Shown: positions 9,526 to 19,000 of the stretch, piece after piece
How positions within the stretch are numbered: position 1 is the stretch's first letter
Layout: every line of letters starts with the position of its first letter
Source of the DNA: Spirochaetota bacterium
GTDB lineage: Bacteria; Spirochaetota; Spirochaetia; Treponematales; Treponemataceae
NCBI GenBank assembly: GCA_023438065.1
Contig: JAEXRH010000014.1
Location: 1-64,000, forward strand
Direction of reading: 5' to 3'
Length of the DNA stretch: 64,000 nucleotides
Notes under the pieces: generated by a model
Told to the model about the DNA's origin: nothing
Seen by the model: the letters and a program-made list of their open reading frames with translations, nothing else
Database searches by the model: none
Made by a program: the position numbers and the translations under genes

Positions 9526-10032
9526 TTATTCGTTCGCCGCTTTCGGCGCGGCCTGCTTGATCGCGACGAATTCCTCGTCGCTGAGGATTTTCAGCACGTC
9601 GAGGACGATTTTCATCCCCTCCGGCGTGTCGGCCACGCCCCGTATATATTCCGCCTTTACCCGGCTATTGACGTACGGCAACGAGTTGATTTTCTCGTCG
9701 GGTATCCCGATCACCTCCTGTATCGAGTCGACCACGAGCCCCATGAGCATCCGCTCTCCCTCGAGCTCTACCTCGACGACCATGATCGTCGTTCGCTTCG
9801 TATACGGCTTGAACTCCATCCCGAATTTGATCCTGAGGTCGACGATCGGGATTATTTGCCCCCGAAGGTTGATTACCCCCCTGATGAACTCGGGCGTCTG
9901 TGGCAAGGGGGTAATATCCGTCATCCCCATGAGTTCTCGAACCTTGAGGATCTCGAGGCAATAGCTCTCGCTCCCGATCGAGAAATTGATGTACCGGGAA
10001 CCGGTCATCGTCTTGCGGCGTGAATTTTCCAT
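9526..10032 (-). CDS. cheW: Chemotaxis adaptor CheW
   Basis: A 168-residue SH3-like adaptor linking receptors to CheA. Recognisable blocks are INFSIGSESYCLEILKVRELM, FIRGVINLRGQIIPIVDLR and MGLVVDSIQEVIGIP. The first residues MENSRRKTM are a short extra leader; AAGGAGACTCT precedes the ATG at 10032. It lies between cheY and the receptor gene. Confidence 0.95.
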   Translation of the reverse strand: MENSRRKTMTGSRYINFSIGSESYCLEILKVRELMGMTDITPLPQTPEFIRGVINLRGQIIPIVDLRIKFGMEFKPYTKRTTIMVVEVELEGERMLMGLVVDSIQEVIGIPDEKINSLPYVNSRVKAEYIRGVADTPEGMKIVLDVLKILSDEEFVAIKQAAPKAANE

Positions 10033-10046
10033 CGCGCAGAGTCTCC

Positions 10047-10403
10047 TTAAATCAGCTTTTGAATGGCCCCGAGGAGCTTATCGGGCTCGCATGGCTTGAC
10101 GATCCATCCCGAGGCCCCGAGCTCCCGTCCACGTGCGCGGAGCTCGTCCTTCGTCTCGGTCGTGAGCATGAGAATCGGGACGGACGAGAAACGCGGGATC
10201 TTGCGAACCTCGGCCAGGAGTTCGAGCCCGTTCATCTCCGGCATGTTCACGTCCAAAAGGAACAAATCGATCACGCGCGTGCCGATCTTCGAGAGCGCGT
10301 CCTTCCCGTTTTCCGCCTCGATCACCTCGTAGTTGGCGACCAGGCCGTTCTTGATGATGTTGCGGATCGCCGCAGAGTCGTCCACGAGCATTACCGTCTT
10401 CAT
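10047..10403 (-). CDS. cheY: Single-domain response regulator CheY
   Basis: 118 residues comprising only a receiver domain: acidic pair D8-D9, phospho-acceptor D51 (FLLDVNMPEMNG), switch TTE and conserved lysine in WIVKPCEP. The start at 10403 is fixed by GGAGGGGCGA upstream. It probably carries the CheA signal to the flagellar switch. It resembles the receiver-only adaptors of the MotB/PatA type as well as CheY; the operon position favours CheY. Confidence 0.93.
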   Translation of the reverse strand: MKTVMLVDDSAAIRNIIKNGLVANYEVIEAENGKDALSKIGTRVIDLFLLDVNMPEMNGLELLAEVRKIPRFSSVPILMLTTETKDELRARGRELGASGWIVKPCEPDKLLGAIQKLI

Positions 10404-10414
10404 TCGCCCCTCCT

Positions 10415-11650
10415 TTAAAAAAACTCGATATCCCTGTCGTCTCTCCTGAGATCCCCCACGCCCGCGCCGGCCGCCGCTTTCGCGAGGGCGTCGAGCTCCC
10501 GCCCGGTGGTCAGGCGAGCCCGAATTCGCTCGATGCCGGCCGCGTGCGAAAGTCTCTCGGAGAGTTCCTCCGGCGAACGCCACTCGCCTGATATGGTTTC
10601 CAGAAGGTCATCGACGACCTTGCCGAGATTCTCGATTTCCTGTGTGACGATTACGTGAAGCATCGCGATCGGGGAGAGAGCTGTCATGTCCTCATCGATC
10701 CGCTCTATGAACTCGGCAACGCCCGCGTATACGGCGACCAGCTCGCCGATCTCGGCGCCGAGCCGCTGGTGGATCTCCGCGTATTTCGACGCGTCGTCGG
10801 CTTCCTGTCTCGCGGCACGCTCCGAAAGGTCCCTCATGAGCCCGTCGAGCTCGCCGAGCGAGGAGCGCGCGCTTCTGACCGCCGAATCGATCGCGACGAC
10901 GAAATCTTTCGTCTCGCCGGCGAGTTTCTGGATCTCGTTCGCGATTACCTTGAAGCCCCGCCCGTTCGCGCCGGCCCGCGCCGACTCGATGGACGCGTTG
11001 ATCGATAGGACGTGAACGTTCTCGGCGATCCGCGTGATGTTTCCGAGCGTGTCGTCGATGACCGACATCTGTCCGCCGAGTCTTCCCAGCGACGACGAGA
11101 CGGACCCGTACGCCCTGGCCGCGTCGCCCGAGAGGGACATGATGCGCGCGCTCAACGCGTCGATACCGCGCCCGACCTCGTCCGTGGAGACGATCCCGTC
11201 GATGGAGCGGCTCGTTTTCCTGACCGTCTCGAGAAACGAGTTTATTGCGGATCGGAGGCTCACGAGTTTCTCGGATATCGGCTCCGACGTCGCGTTGAGG
11301 TACTGAACGACGCTTGAAAAGAGCTCCGCGACGGCGGCGGGGTATACCCCGGTTTCGATCCGACTCGTCGCGGAATCCGGCGCGGGCCGTTCGTCGACGG
11401 GCTCCGGGGGAGACGGCGCGGGCGCGGTTAATTCCGCCTCGCGGCCGGTTCCGTCGATGGTCGACGAATCATCCCCCGACGACGCCCCGAGGCCGTGACG
11501 GCTGCCGGTTATCCGGAAAAGGGCGACAAGACCGCACGCGAGCGGAATCGCGGACCCGACGGCGAGCGGTGCGCCCGGGCGCGACGCGGCGACGGCGGCG
11601 AAAAGCGCGACGAGGCTACAGGCGACGGCGATCCGGGCGGCGAGGCTCAT
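10415..11650 (-). CDS. MCP-like signalling protein lacking a periplasmic sensor domain
   Basis: A 411-residue protein. Two hydrophobic helices (about 4-24 and 30-47) are separated by only a few residues, so there is no periplasmic domain. An acidic Pro/Ser linker follows, then a helical MCP-type signalling region. The hairpin tip is divergent (IAENVHVLSINASIESARAGANGRGFKVIANEIQKLA) but keeps the receptor consensus. No HAMP domain is obvious. The start at 11650 overlaps the cheA stop (ATGA), showing tight coupling with cheA. It may sense cytoplasmic or membrane state, or act as an accessory CheA partner; the role is inferred from position. Confidence 0.8.
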   Translation of the reverse strand: MSLAARIAVACSLVALFAAVAASRPGAPLAVGSAIPLACGLVALFRITGSRHGLGASSGDDSSTIDGTGREAELTAPAPSPPEPVDERPAPDSATSRIETGVYPAAVAELFSSVVQYLNATSEPISEKLVSLRSAINSFLETVRKTSRSIDGIVSTDEVGRGIDALSARIMSLSGDAARAYGSVSSSLGRLGGQMSVIDDTLGNITRIAENVHVLSINASIESARAGANGRGFKVIANEIQKLAGETKDFVVAIDSAVRSARSSLGELDGLMRDLSERAARQEADDASKYAEIHQRLGAEIGELVAVYAGVAEFIERIDEDMTALSPIAMLHVIVTQEIENLGKVVDDLLETISGEWRSPEELSERLSHAAGIERIRARLTTGRELDALAKAAAGAGVGDLRRDDRDIEFF

Positions 11651-13737
11651 CCCGCCGCCATCCCCGCGCCATGCGCGACCAACTGATCGACGTCCACGAC
11701 AAGCCCGATCGCCCCGCCGGAGAGAACCGTGCACGAGGAAACGCCGCGCATGGCGCGAAAGCGCTGCCCAAGCGACTTTATCACGACCTCGCGTTTCGCG
11801 ATGACCTCGTCAATCGCGACCACGTACCGCCGTCCGTCGGCGCATTCGACCACGAGACCGATGCCATGCCCCGGTTCGTCGGACGGTATTCCCAGAACCG
11901 GACCCATCCTGACGAGCGGGATGATCTCGCCGCGCAGCGAATACACCTCCGCGTTCCCGTTAACGGTGGATACGCGCGCCGACTCGATCTTCAGGCTCTC
12001 GTACACCGAGGAAATGGGAAACACGAACTGGTTCTTCCCCAACCTCGCGATCATGCCGTCTATGATCGCCGTGCTGAGCGGGAACACGAGGCGGAACTCG
12101 GTGAACTTCCCGGGTTCCGTCAGTATCTCGATGCGACCCCGATTCTCGATTACCGTTTGTCGCACGATTCCCATCCCGACGCCGCGGCCGGAAACGAGCG
12201 TAACCGTATCGTGGGTGCTGAACCCCTCCTCGAAGATGAGGCCGTGCGCCTGCGCGTCGCTCATCGTCTCGGCGGACTCCCGCCGGACGAGCCCTCGCTC
12301 GATCGCCTTCCCCAGGATCCTCGTCCTGTCGAGACCGCGACCGTCGTCGCGAAGCGCGAGGACGATCGTGTTTCCGCGGCGCTCCGAGGACAGCGTGATC
12401 GTCCCCGTCGGGTCCTTTCCCGCGGCGACGCGCGTCTCCGGTGACTCGATTCCGTGATCGAGCGAGTTGCGTACCATATGGACGAGCGGTTCCTCGAGTT
12501 TCTCCACGAGACTGCGGTCTATCTCGAGGTCTTCGCCGAATGTTGCGAGGCGGACTTCCTTCCCGAGCTGTTTGCTCAAGTCCCGCACGACGCGCCGAAC
12601 GTTGCCGAAAAGCCCTTGCGCGGTTTCCGTCCGTAATTCCATCGCCCCGTACTGAAGGCTTCTCGCGATTTTGCGCATCTGCGTGAAAGCGGGACCGGCG
12701 TCGTTAACCTGGCCCATGGCGATGAGCAACTCGCCGATCATGTCGACGAGGAAATTGACCTTGGTAGCGCGAACCTTGATTACGGGATCGGGGCGCGCGG
12801 CGCGCGGGGCTGTCACCGCGCCGGCCTGGCGCTGTCGCTCGAGTGCCGCCTGGAGCTCTTCCTGGGTTATCATGTTCTCGCCGACGGCGACCTCGCCGAA
12901 TCGCTTGCTGAACGCGGACTCCTTTTGCTTCTGGAGTATCTTCCCGACGTCCCCCTCGTCGAGCCGGCCTTGCTGGACGAGAATGTCGCCGAGCGTGGTC
13001 GCACGCGATGCCTTCTGTATTCGCTCGACGAGCCCGTCGATGGGTACGTCGTTGAACAGCACGGTGTCGCCCGCCTGGAGTCGATCGAGTATCGTGCGTG
13101 AAGCGTCGATACCCTCGAGGAAGAGGTCAATGTGCGAGGAATCGTATGCGGTCTTTCCCGACCTTATGCCGTCAAGAAGGCTCTCGAGATTATGGGTCAA
13201 CTCACCGAGCGAGGCGATCTTTAAAAACCCGCACTCTCCCTTGATCGTGTGAAAAACCCTGAAAAGCCGCTGCACGAGGTCGCCCGCGCCGGGACGCGCT
13301 TCGAGCTCGAGAATGATCGACTGCGCCTCTGATAGCCGGTCCGCGGATTCCGCGAGAAAGAGGGAAAGAGCCTCGGCGTCGCGCGGCGCCGGGAATTCAC
13401 CCGCGGCGCAATACCCCTTCCCTCCCTTGCATTTCATCGAAAGGATTCGCGCGGCGAGCTCGTCGCGCTCGCCCTTCGGAAGATCGCCCCCAAGTTTCCT
13501 GAGCAGCTCGACCCGCTCGCCCATGCATTGAACGAAGAAATCGTCGCCGGACTTGTTCATCTCGTCGCGGACGCACTTGAGCATCCATTCAATGGTTCCG
13601 AGCGCGACCGTGTCTCCCACGAAAAAATCGCGGAGCGTCCTGATGTTGTCCGAAAGGTCGGAAAGGAGGAGAAAGTCGCCGGTCTCGTAGCGGACTAGTC
13701 GAGACGCGATCGCGTCAAACTGTTCGTCTCGTGTCAT
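11647..13737 (-). CDS. cheA: Chemotaxis histidine kinase CheA with MshEN-like repeats in place of P2
   Basis: A 696-residue kinase that phosphorylates itself and passes phosphate to CheY and CheB. An unassigned N-terminal region (1-115, with MKCKGGKGYC) precedes the HPt domain with phospho-histidine H163 (VFHTIKGECG). Residues about 246-302 contain two repeats of the LGxxLxxxGxIxxxxLxxxLxxQ type, separated by a short spacer, instead of a CheY-binding P2 domain. Dimerisation helices start near 325. The ATPase region has the N-box (EPLVHMVRNSLDHGIE), ALRDDGRGLD and SGRGVGMG. The C-terminal CheW-like domain runs from about 555. It heads the operon. Confidence 0.95.
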   Translation of the reverse strand: MTRDEQFDAIASRLVRYETGDFLLLSDLSDNIRTLRDFFVGDTVALGTIEWMLKCVRDEMNKSGDDFFVQCMGERVELLRKLGGDLPKGERDELAARILSMKCKGGKGYCAAGEFPAPRDAEALSLFLAESADRLSEAQSIILELEARPGAGDLVQRLFRVFHTIKGECGFLKIASLGELTHNLESLLDGIRSGKTAYDSSHIDLFLEGIDASRTILDRLQAGDTVLFNDVPIDGLVERIQKASRATTLGDILVQQGRLDEGDVGKILQKQKESAFSKRFGEVAVGENMITQEELQAALERQRQAGAVTAPRAARPDPVIKVRATKVNFLVDMIGELLIAMGQVNDAGPAFTQMRKIARSLQYGAMELRTETAQGLFGNVRRVVRDLSKQLGKEVRLATFGEDLEIDRSLVEKLEEPLVHMVRNSLDHGIESPETRVAAGKDPTGTITLSSERRGNTIVLALRDDGRGLDRTRILGKAIERGLVRRESAETMSDAQAHGLIFEEGFSTHDTVTLVSGRGVGMGIVRQTVIENRGRIEILTEPGKFTEFRLVFPLSTAIIDGMIARLGKNQFVFPISSVYESLKIESARVSTVNGNAEVYSLRGEIIPLVRMGPVLGIPSDEPGHGIGLVVECADGRRYVVAIDEVIAKREVVIKSLGQRFRAMRGVSSCTVLSGGAIGLVVDVDQLVAHGAGMAAG

Positions 13738-13780
13738 ATTACATCCAGTCTCAAGTATTTTATCGAGCGCTTTGATTAGA

Positions 13781-13809
13781 AGTATCGATTACGCGAGTAC
13801 CACTGTCAA
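13781..13809 (-). promoter_or_regulatory. Promoter of the chemotaxis operon
   Basis: On the minus strand: TTGACA (13809-13804), 17-base spacer, GATACT (13786-13781). This predicts a leader of about 35 bases before the cheA ATG at 13737. A GGAT-type weak ribosome site lies just before the start. Confidence 0.72.
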
Positions 13810-13932
13810 ACAAGCCCGTCTCGCCCGCTCCGCGTCGCGCGACGATTTCCTTCATTAGTAGTAACGCGGTACCCAATCGCCGAAACGGGGAAGTTTTCGG
13901 TTCGCGACGTTCGTTTTTACATCGTAAAATAT

Positions 13933-13962
13933 TTGCAGTCGTCCGATCCCGGGAACTATACT
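13933..13962 (+). promoter_or_regulatory. Promoter of the HD-GYP/sensor-kinase operon
   Basis: TTGCAG (13933-13938), 18-base spacer, TATACT (13957-13962). The predicted transcript would begin about 13 bases before the ATG at 13982, just ahead of the Shine-Dalgarno GGGGAGAAG. The 244-base region 13738-13981 holds this promoter and the divergent cheA promoter; I see no gene in it. Confidence 0.7.
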
Positions 13963-13981
13963 CGAAGGGGAGAAGAACACG

Positions 13982-15127
13982 ATGCCTGCAAAAATCGCGA
14001 CTCCCGGCGGGAAAACGCCGGGCGAGTCCGTTTTCATAGACATGAAAAAAGATACCCTGCTCGTCGTGGACGACACGCCGGAGAACCTGACGCTCATGGC
14101 GGGAATCCTCAAGGACGACTACCGGGTGAAGGTCGCGACCAACGGCGAGAAGGCGATCGCGATCGCGGGAACGGAGCCGCATCCCGATCTCATACTCCTC
14201 GACATCATGATGCCGACGATCGACGGCTACGAGATCTGCCGAAGGCTCAAGGCGTCGCCCGAGACCCGCGACATACCGGTGATCTTCCTTACCGCGCTGT
14301 CCGACCTCAAGGACGAGAAGCAGGGCCTGGAGGTCGGCGCGGTCGACTACATCACGAAGCCGATAAGCCCGCCGATCCTCATGGCGCGCGTGAGAAACCA
14401 CCTCAAGCTAAAGCTCGCCGCGGATTTTCTCCGCGACAAGAACTCGTATCTCGAGGCGGAGGTCGATCGGCGGACGCATCAGGTCCGCGCGGTCCAGGAG
14501 GTGACGATCCTCGCGCTCGCCTCGCTCGCCGAGACGCGGGATAACGATACGGGAAACCACCTCAAGCGCACGCAGGAATACATCAAGTGCCTGACGCACC
14601 GGCTCGGCTCGCGCGAACCGTACGCGACCCGCCTGACCGAATCCTACATCTCCATGATCGTGAAGTCGGCGCCGCTTCACGATATCGGGAAGGTCGGCAT
14701 CCCCGACTCGATCCTCCTCAAGCCGAGCCCGCTCACGAGCGAGGAATTCGAGATCATGAAGACGCACACGATACTCGGGAGGATGGCGATCGAGAACGCC
14801 GAGCACTCCCTCGGGTATCAGGTCGACTTTCTCCGCGTGGCGAAGGAGATAGCGCTGTCGCACCATGAGCGGTGGGACGGGTCGGGATACCCGGCCCAGC
14901 TCGCGGGCGAGGAAATCCCGCTCTCCGCGAGACTCATGGCCGTCGCGGACGTATACGACTCGCTCATCTCCCGCCGCGTGTACAAGGAACCGCTCGCCCA
15001 CGAAAACGCCGTGGAAATTCTCGTCGGCAACCGCGAGACCCAGTTCGACCCGCTGATCATCGACGCGTTCATCGAGGGTCTCGACGAATTCAAGTGTATC
15101 GCCTCGCGATACCTCGATTCCGCGTAG
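13982..15127 (+). CDS. Response regulator with HD-GYP output domain (probable c-di-GMP phosphodiesterase)
   Basis: 381 residues. The receiver domain (about 23-145) has the acidic pocket VVDDT, phospho-acceptor D74 (ILLDIMMPTIDG) and lysine in ITKP. A coiled linker leads to the HD-GYP domain (about 165-375), with H233-D234 (APLHDIGKVGIPD) and the diagnostic HHERWDGSGYP (294-304). HD-GYP proteins hydrolyse c-di-GMP using a di- or tri-metal centre. The start at 13982 is chosen for its GGGGAG site; the next Met (14042) has none. It is first in an operon with two hybrid kinases that could phosphorylate it directly or through their HPt domains. Confidence 0.93.
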   Translation: MPAKIATPGGKTPGESVFIDMKKDTLLVVDDTPENLTLMAGILKDDYRVKVATNGEKAIAIAGTEPHPDLILLDIMMPTIDGYEICRRLKASPETRDIPVIFLTALSDLKDEKQGLEVGAVDYITKPISPPILMARVRNHLKLKLAADFLRDKNSYLEAEVDRRTHQVRAVQEVTILALASLAETRDNDTGNHLKRTQEYIKCLTHRLGSREPYATRLTESYISMIVKSAPLHDIGKVGIPDSILLKPSPLTSEEFEIMKTHTILGRMAIENAEHSLGYQVDFLRVAKEIALSHHERWDGSGYPAQLAGEEIPLSARLMAVADVYDSLISRRVYKEPLAHENAVEILVGNRETQFDPLIIDAFIEGLDEFKCIASRYLDSA

Positions 15128-15146
15128 CGAAGGTCTCAAAAAAACC

Positions 15147-16055
15147 ATGCGAATCACCCTGCGTCGTACCGTGATCTTTTTTTCCGCGCTCGTCGCGACC
15201 TCGGCCGTAGCGACAGTAAGCTTTCTGGCGGCATGGAGAGTCGACCTTGGCGACCCGCTCAGGATCTCCGCCAACAACTGGATAGGATACGCGCCGCTGT
15301 TCTATGTCAAGGAAAAGAAATGGGCGCGCGACGACGTCCTGATCGTCCCGGTGTCGTCTCTCGTCGAGAGCGAGAAACTGTTCCAGGCGGGAATGACCGA
15401 CGGGTTCGCGGGAACCCAATTCGAGTATTTCCAGGGCCAGACCGTGTCGCGGACGCTCATCCCGAAGATACTCGTCGACCGCTCGAACGGCGCTGACGTG
15501 ATCCTGTCGAACGTGCCGCTCGAGAAGCTCAAGCGAACGGTCCGGGAAGCGACGGTGTACCTCGAGATGCAGACGGTCAACAACTCGCTCTTCTCGGCCT
15601 TCGTCCGGGAATACGGGCTCTCTCACGTGCGGTTCCGCAAGATCGATCGCGACCAGGTCGATCTCGCCGCGACCCGCGACGAGGGCGAACCGATCCTCCT
15701 GGTCACCTACGAGCCGTATTCGACCGAGCTCGTCAACCGAGGCTTCACCGAGATCGCCTCGACGAAAAACGTGTCCCTGCTCGTTCTCGACGCCGTTTTC
15801 ATCGACGGAGACTCGCTCGCCAGGCGTCCGGGAGCCGCCGTTGCCTTGCAAGACGGCCTCGCGCGCGCGATATCAGTCCTCAAGGAAGACCCTTTCGGGT
15901 TTTACCTCACGGTTCGCCCCTACCTCAAGGACCAATCGTACGGCGAGTTCATCGCCGCGCTCGAGGGGATCGAATGGCTCGTCGACGAGGTTTCCCCCGA
16001 GCTTCGCGCGAGCGCGAAGGATATCGGCGTGCCTTTGGACTGGATAGAGCGATGA
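15147..16055 (+). CDS. NMT1/SsuA-type substrate-binding-like protein, probable periplasmic sensor
   Basis: 302 residues. An N-terminal hydrophobic segment (about 8-30) acts as signal or anchor, with no lipobox. The rest resembles substrate-binding proteins of nitrate/sulfonate/thiamine-precursor importers: LRISANNWIGYAPLFYVKEKKW at the start and F-x-A-G-M-T-D-G near 80. No ABC permease or ATPase lies nearby. Its stop overlaps the start of the next hybrid kinase (ATGA), so it is probably a ligand-binding partner of that kinase and not a transporter component. The ligand is unknown. Confidence 0.75.
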   Translation: MRITLRRTVIFFSALVATSAVATVSFLAAWRVDLGDPLRISANNWIGYAPLFYVKEKKWARDDVLIVPVSSLVESEKLFQAGMTDGFAGTQFEYFQGQTVSRTLIPKILVDRSNGADVILSNVPLEKLKRTVREATVYLEMQTVNNSLFSAFVREYGLSHVRFRKIDRDQVDLAATRDEGEPILLVTYEPYSTELVNRGFTEIASTKNVSLLVLDAVFIDGDSLARRPGAAVALQDGLARAISVLKEDPFGFYLTVRPYLKDQSYGEFIAALEGIEWLVDEVSPELRASAKDIGVPLDWIER

Positions 16056-19000
16056 AGTACTCATCGGCCCGAAACGCCATGACCGCGATGCTCATCGCGA
16101 GTTTCCTCGCGTCCATCGCGTACTATCAGGCGGTAAGCGCTCTTTTCCGAAACGAGGAACGGCTCGCCACCGTGCGAGAAAAGGTGATAGCGCTGAATTA
16201 CAGCCTATCGGAACGCCTCTATGCCGGCGACCTCCGCGGCTTCTCCGGGGTGATCGACAACGCTCTCGCCACCGCGAAGGACATTCGCGCCATACACGTC
16301 ATCGACTTCACCGGGAAGATACTGACGTCCTCCGAGCGGAAACTCGAGGGATCCTCGTACGCGACGCGAAGCAAGCCGCTGAAATCGCTGACCAGGGGCG
16401 ACCTCTTCACGGCGAACTCGGTGTACATGCCCATCGCGTTTAACTCCGGGAACGGGATCGAGACCTACAACCTCGTCATCGAGCTCGCCGGGGGTCGGCC
16501 TTTCGCATTGCAGGCAAATCGCCTCGCCATTCTCGCGATCCCTCCAGCATTCGTACTCGCCGTCGTTTTTCTCGTCATCGGGATCTACGCGAACAGGGCC
16601 ATTTTCAGGCCGATCAAGGAGATGTACGAATTCTCCGAAAGAAACGCGCCGATGGACAAGTCCTTCGCCATCGCCGAGATGGAATACCTCAGGATCGCGA
16701 TGATCCAGAACGTCTCGGCCCTGAGCATGTACGGGGCGAGCCTGCAGGGACAGGTGGCGGAAAGAACCGCCGAGCTCGAGACGAGAAACGCGGAACTCGA
16801 CGCGATATTCAACTCGGTCGACGCGGGTCTCGCCCTCGTGCGGGACCGCGCCATAGTACGATGCAACCGAAAGCTCGGGGAGATCTTCGGGTTCGGCGAG
16901 GGGACGTCTTCCCGCTGGCAGGACACCGGGGACGCGTTCTTCGAGGTCATCGACGACGCGAGCGCGAAACTCGCCGAGACCGGGGCACCGTACGTCGAGC
17001 GGCGGCTCGCGCTCATCGACGGCGCGCGCTTCTGGGCCCGGATCTACGTCAAATCGACCGGGCCGGACAACCATGGAAGCGAGTTCGTCGCCGTCATCGA
17101 CGACATCACCGAGGAGCGAAAGGTCGGCGAGGCGCTCAAGCGCGCGAAAACGGCGGCGGAGGCCGCGAGCCGTTCGAAAAGCACCTTCCTCGCGAACATG
17201 AGCCACGAGATACGCACCCCGATGAACGCCATCCTCGGCATGACCTATCTCGCCCTTCGGACGGATCCGCCGCCCAGGCTTCGCGACTACCTGAGGAAAA
17301 TCGACTATTCGGGGAAGCACCTTCTCGGCGTCCTCAACGCGATCCTCGACCTCTCGAAAATCGAGGCCGGCAAGATGACCATCGAGAACCGACCCTTGTC
17401 CCTGCGCACCACCTTCGACGGCGTTGACGCCATACTCCGCGACAAGGCGGCCGAGAAGGGCCTGGAACTCCGGTTCAACCTCGCGCCGGACATTCCCGAC
17501 GCCCTCGTCGGCGACGAACTCAAGATCGGGCAGATCCTCATCAACTACGGCACGAACGCGGTCAAGTTCACGGAGACGGGCAGCGTCACGTTCGCGGCCT
17601 CGATCGCCGCGGAGGAGGATGACGCGCTGACGATCCGTTTCGAGGTCGTGGATACGGGCATCGGCATCACGAAGGAGGAAACGGCCCGGCTCTTTCAGTC
17701 GTTCCAGCAGGCTGACGCGTCGACGACGCGAAAGTACGGCGGAACCGGACTCGGCCTCGCGCTTTGCAAGAAACTCGCGCTCCTCATGGGCGGAACGGTC
17801 GGGGTGGAAAGCGTCCCGGGGAAAGGAAGCGCATTCTGGTTCACCGCGCGCCTTCAGCGGGCGGTGAACGCCGAACCGTCGGGAACGGTCGAACGCCGCC
17901 CGCTCAACAGCCTCATCTACGTCGTCGACGACGGATCGAAAGCCCGAGCGGTTATCCGGGAAATGCTCGAAGGAATGTCTTTCGACGTCGAGGATTTCCC
18001 GGGCGGACAGGGGTGCGTGGAAAGGCTCCGCGCGGCAAAGGAAGCCGACGACGTTCCGTCGGTAATCCTCGTCGACCTCAAGATGCCCGGGATCGACGGA
18101 ATCGAGACCGCCCGTCTGATCAGGTCGCTCGACCTTCCCGCACGTCCCCGACTGATGCTCCTCTCGGCGTTTTCGCGGGATCTCGCGGACGGGGAAGCGC
18201 GGGACGCCGGCTTCGAGGAAACCCTTCAAAAACCCGTGACGCCCTCGCGCCTTTTCGACGCGGTAATCAGGGCGACCGGCCATACGCCGACCGCCAGCGA
18301 CACGATCACGGGCGAGGCGATTCTCGAACGGCAGTTGAGGCGGCTGGCCGGGATTAAAATCCTGCTTGCCGAGGACAACGAGGTCAACCAGGACGTCACC
18401 GTCGGGCTTCTCGCGGAGGTTGGCATATCGGCGGACGTCGCGTCGACGGGCGCGAAAGCCATCGAGATGCTCGAGGCCTGCCGGTATCCGCTCGTGCTGA
18501 TGGACATGCAGATGCCCGACGTCGACGGACTCGAGGCGACGCGAAGGATACGCGCGCGGAAGGATCTCAGGGAAACGCCGATCATCGCGCTCACCGCAAA
18601 CGCCATGCGAAGCGACGAGGAGCGCTGTCTCGCCGCGGGGATGGACGGCTATCTGCCGAAGCCGATAGAGCCCGCGCGACTTTGGGCGACCCTCGTCGAG
18701 TGGATTGTACCGCCCGGGAGAGAAAGCGCGGGCGACGCGTTCCTTTCGCGACCATCGCGATACGAGGGGAAGCCAACACCCGGACTCGATCTCGAGATCG
18801 GACTCTCGCACGTCGCCGGCAACAGGGTTCTTCTCGACAGCGTCCTCGCGCGCTACCGCGAAACCGGGGGGAAGCAGATGACGCGAATCAGGGAGGCGCT
18901 CGACGCGGGAGACGCGAACCTCGCGAGGCTCCTCGCGCACAGCGCGCGCGGCACCGCGGGCACGATCGGCGCCACCGGGCTTTGCGCAGCCGCGACAAAC

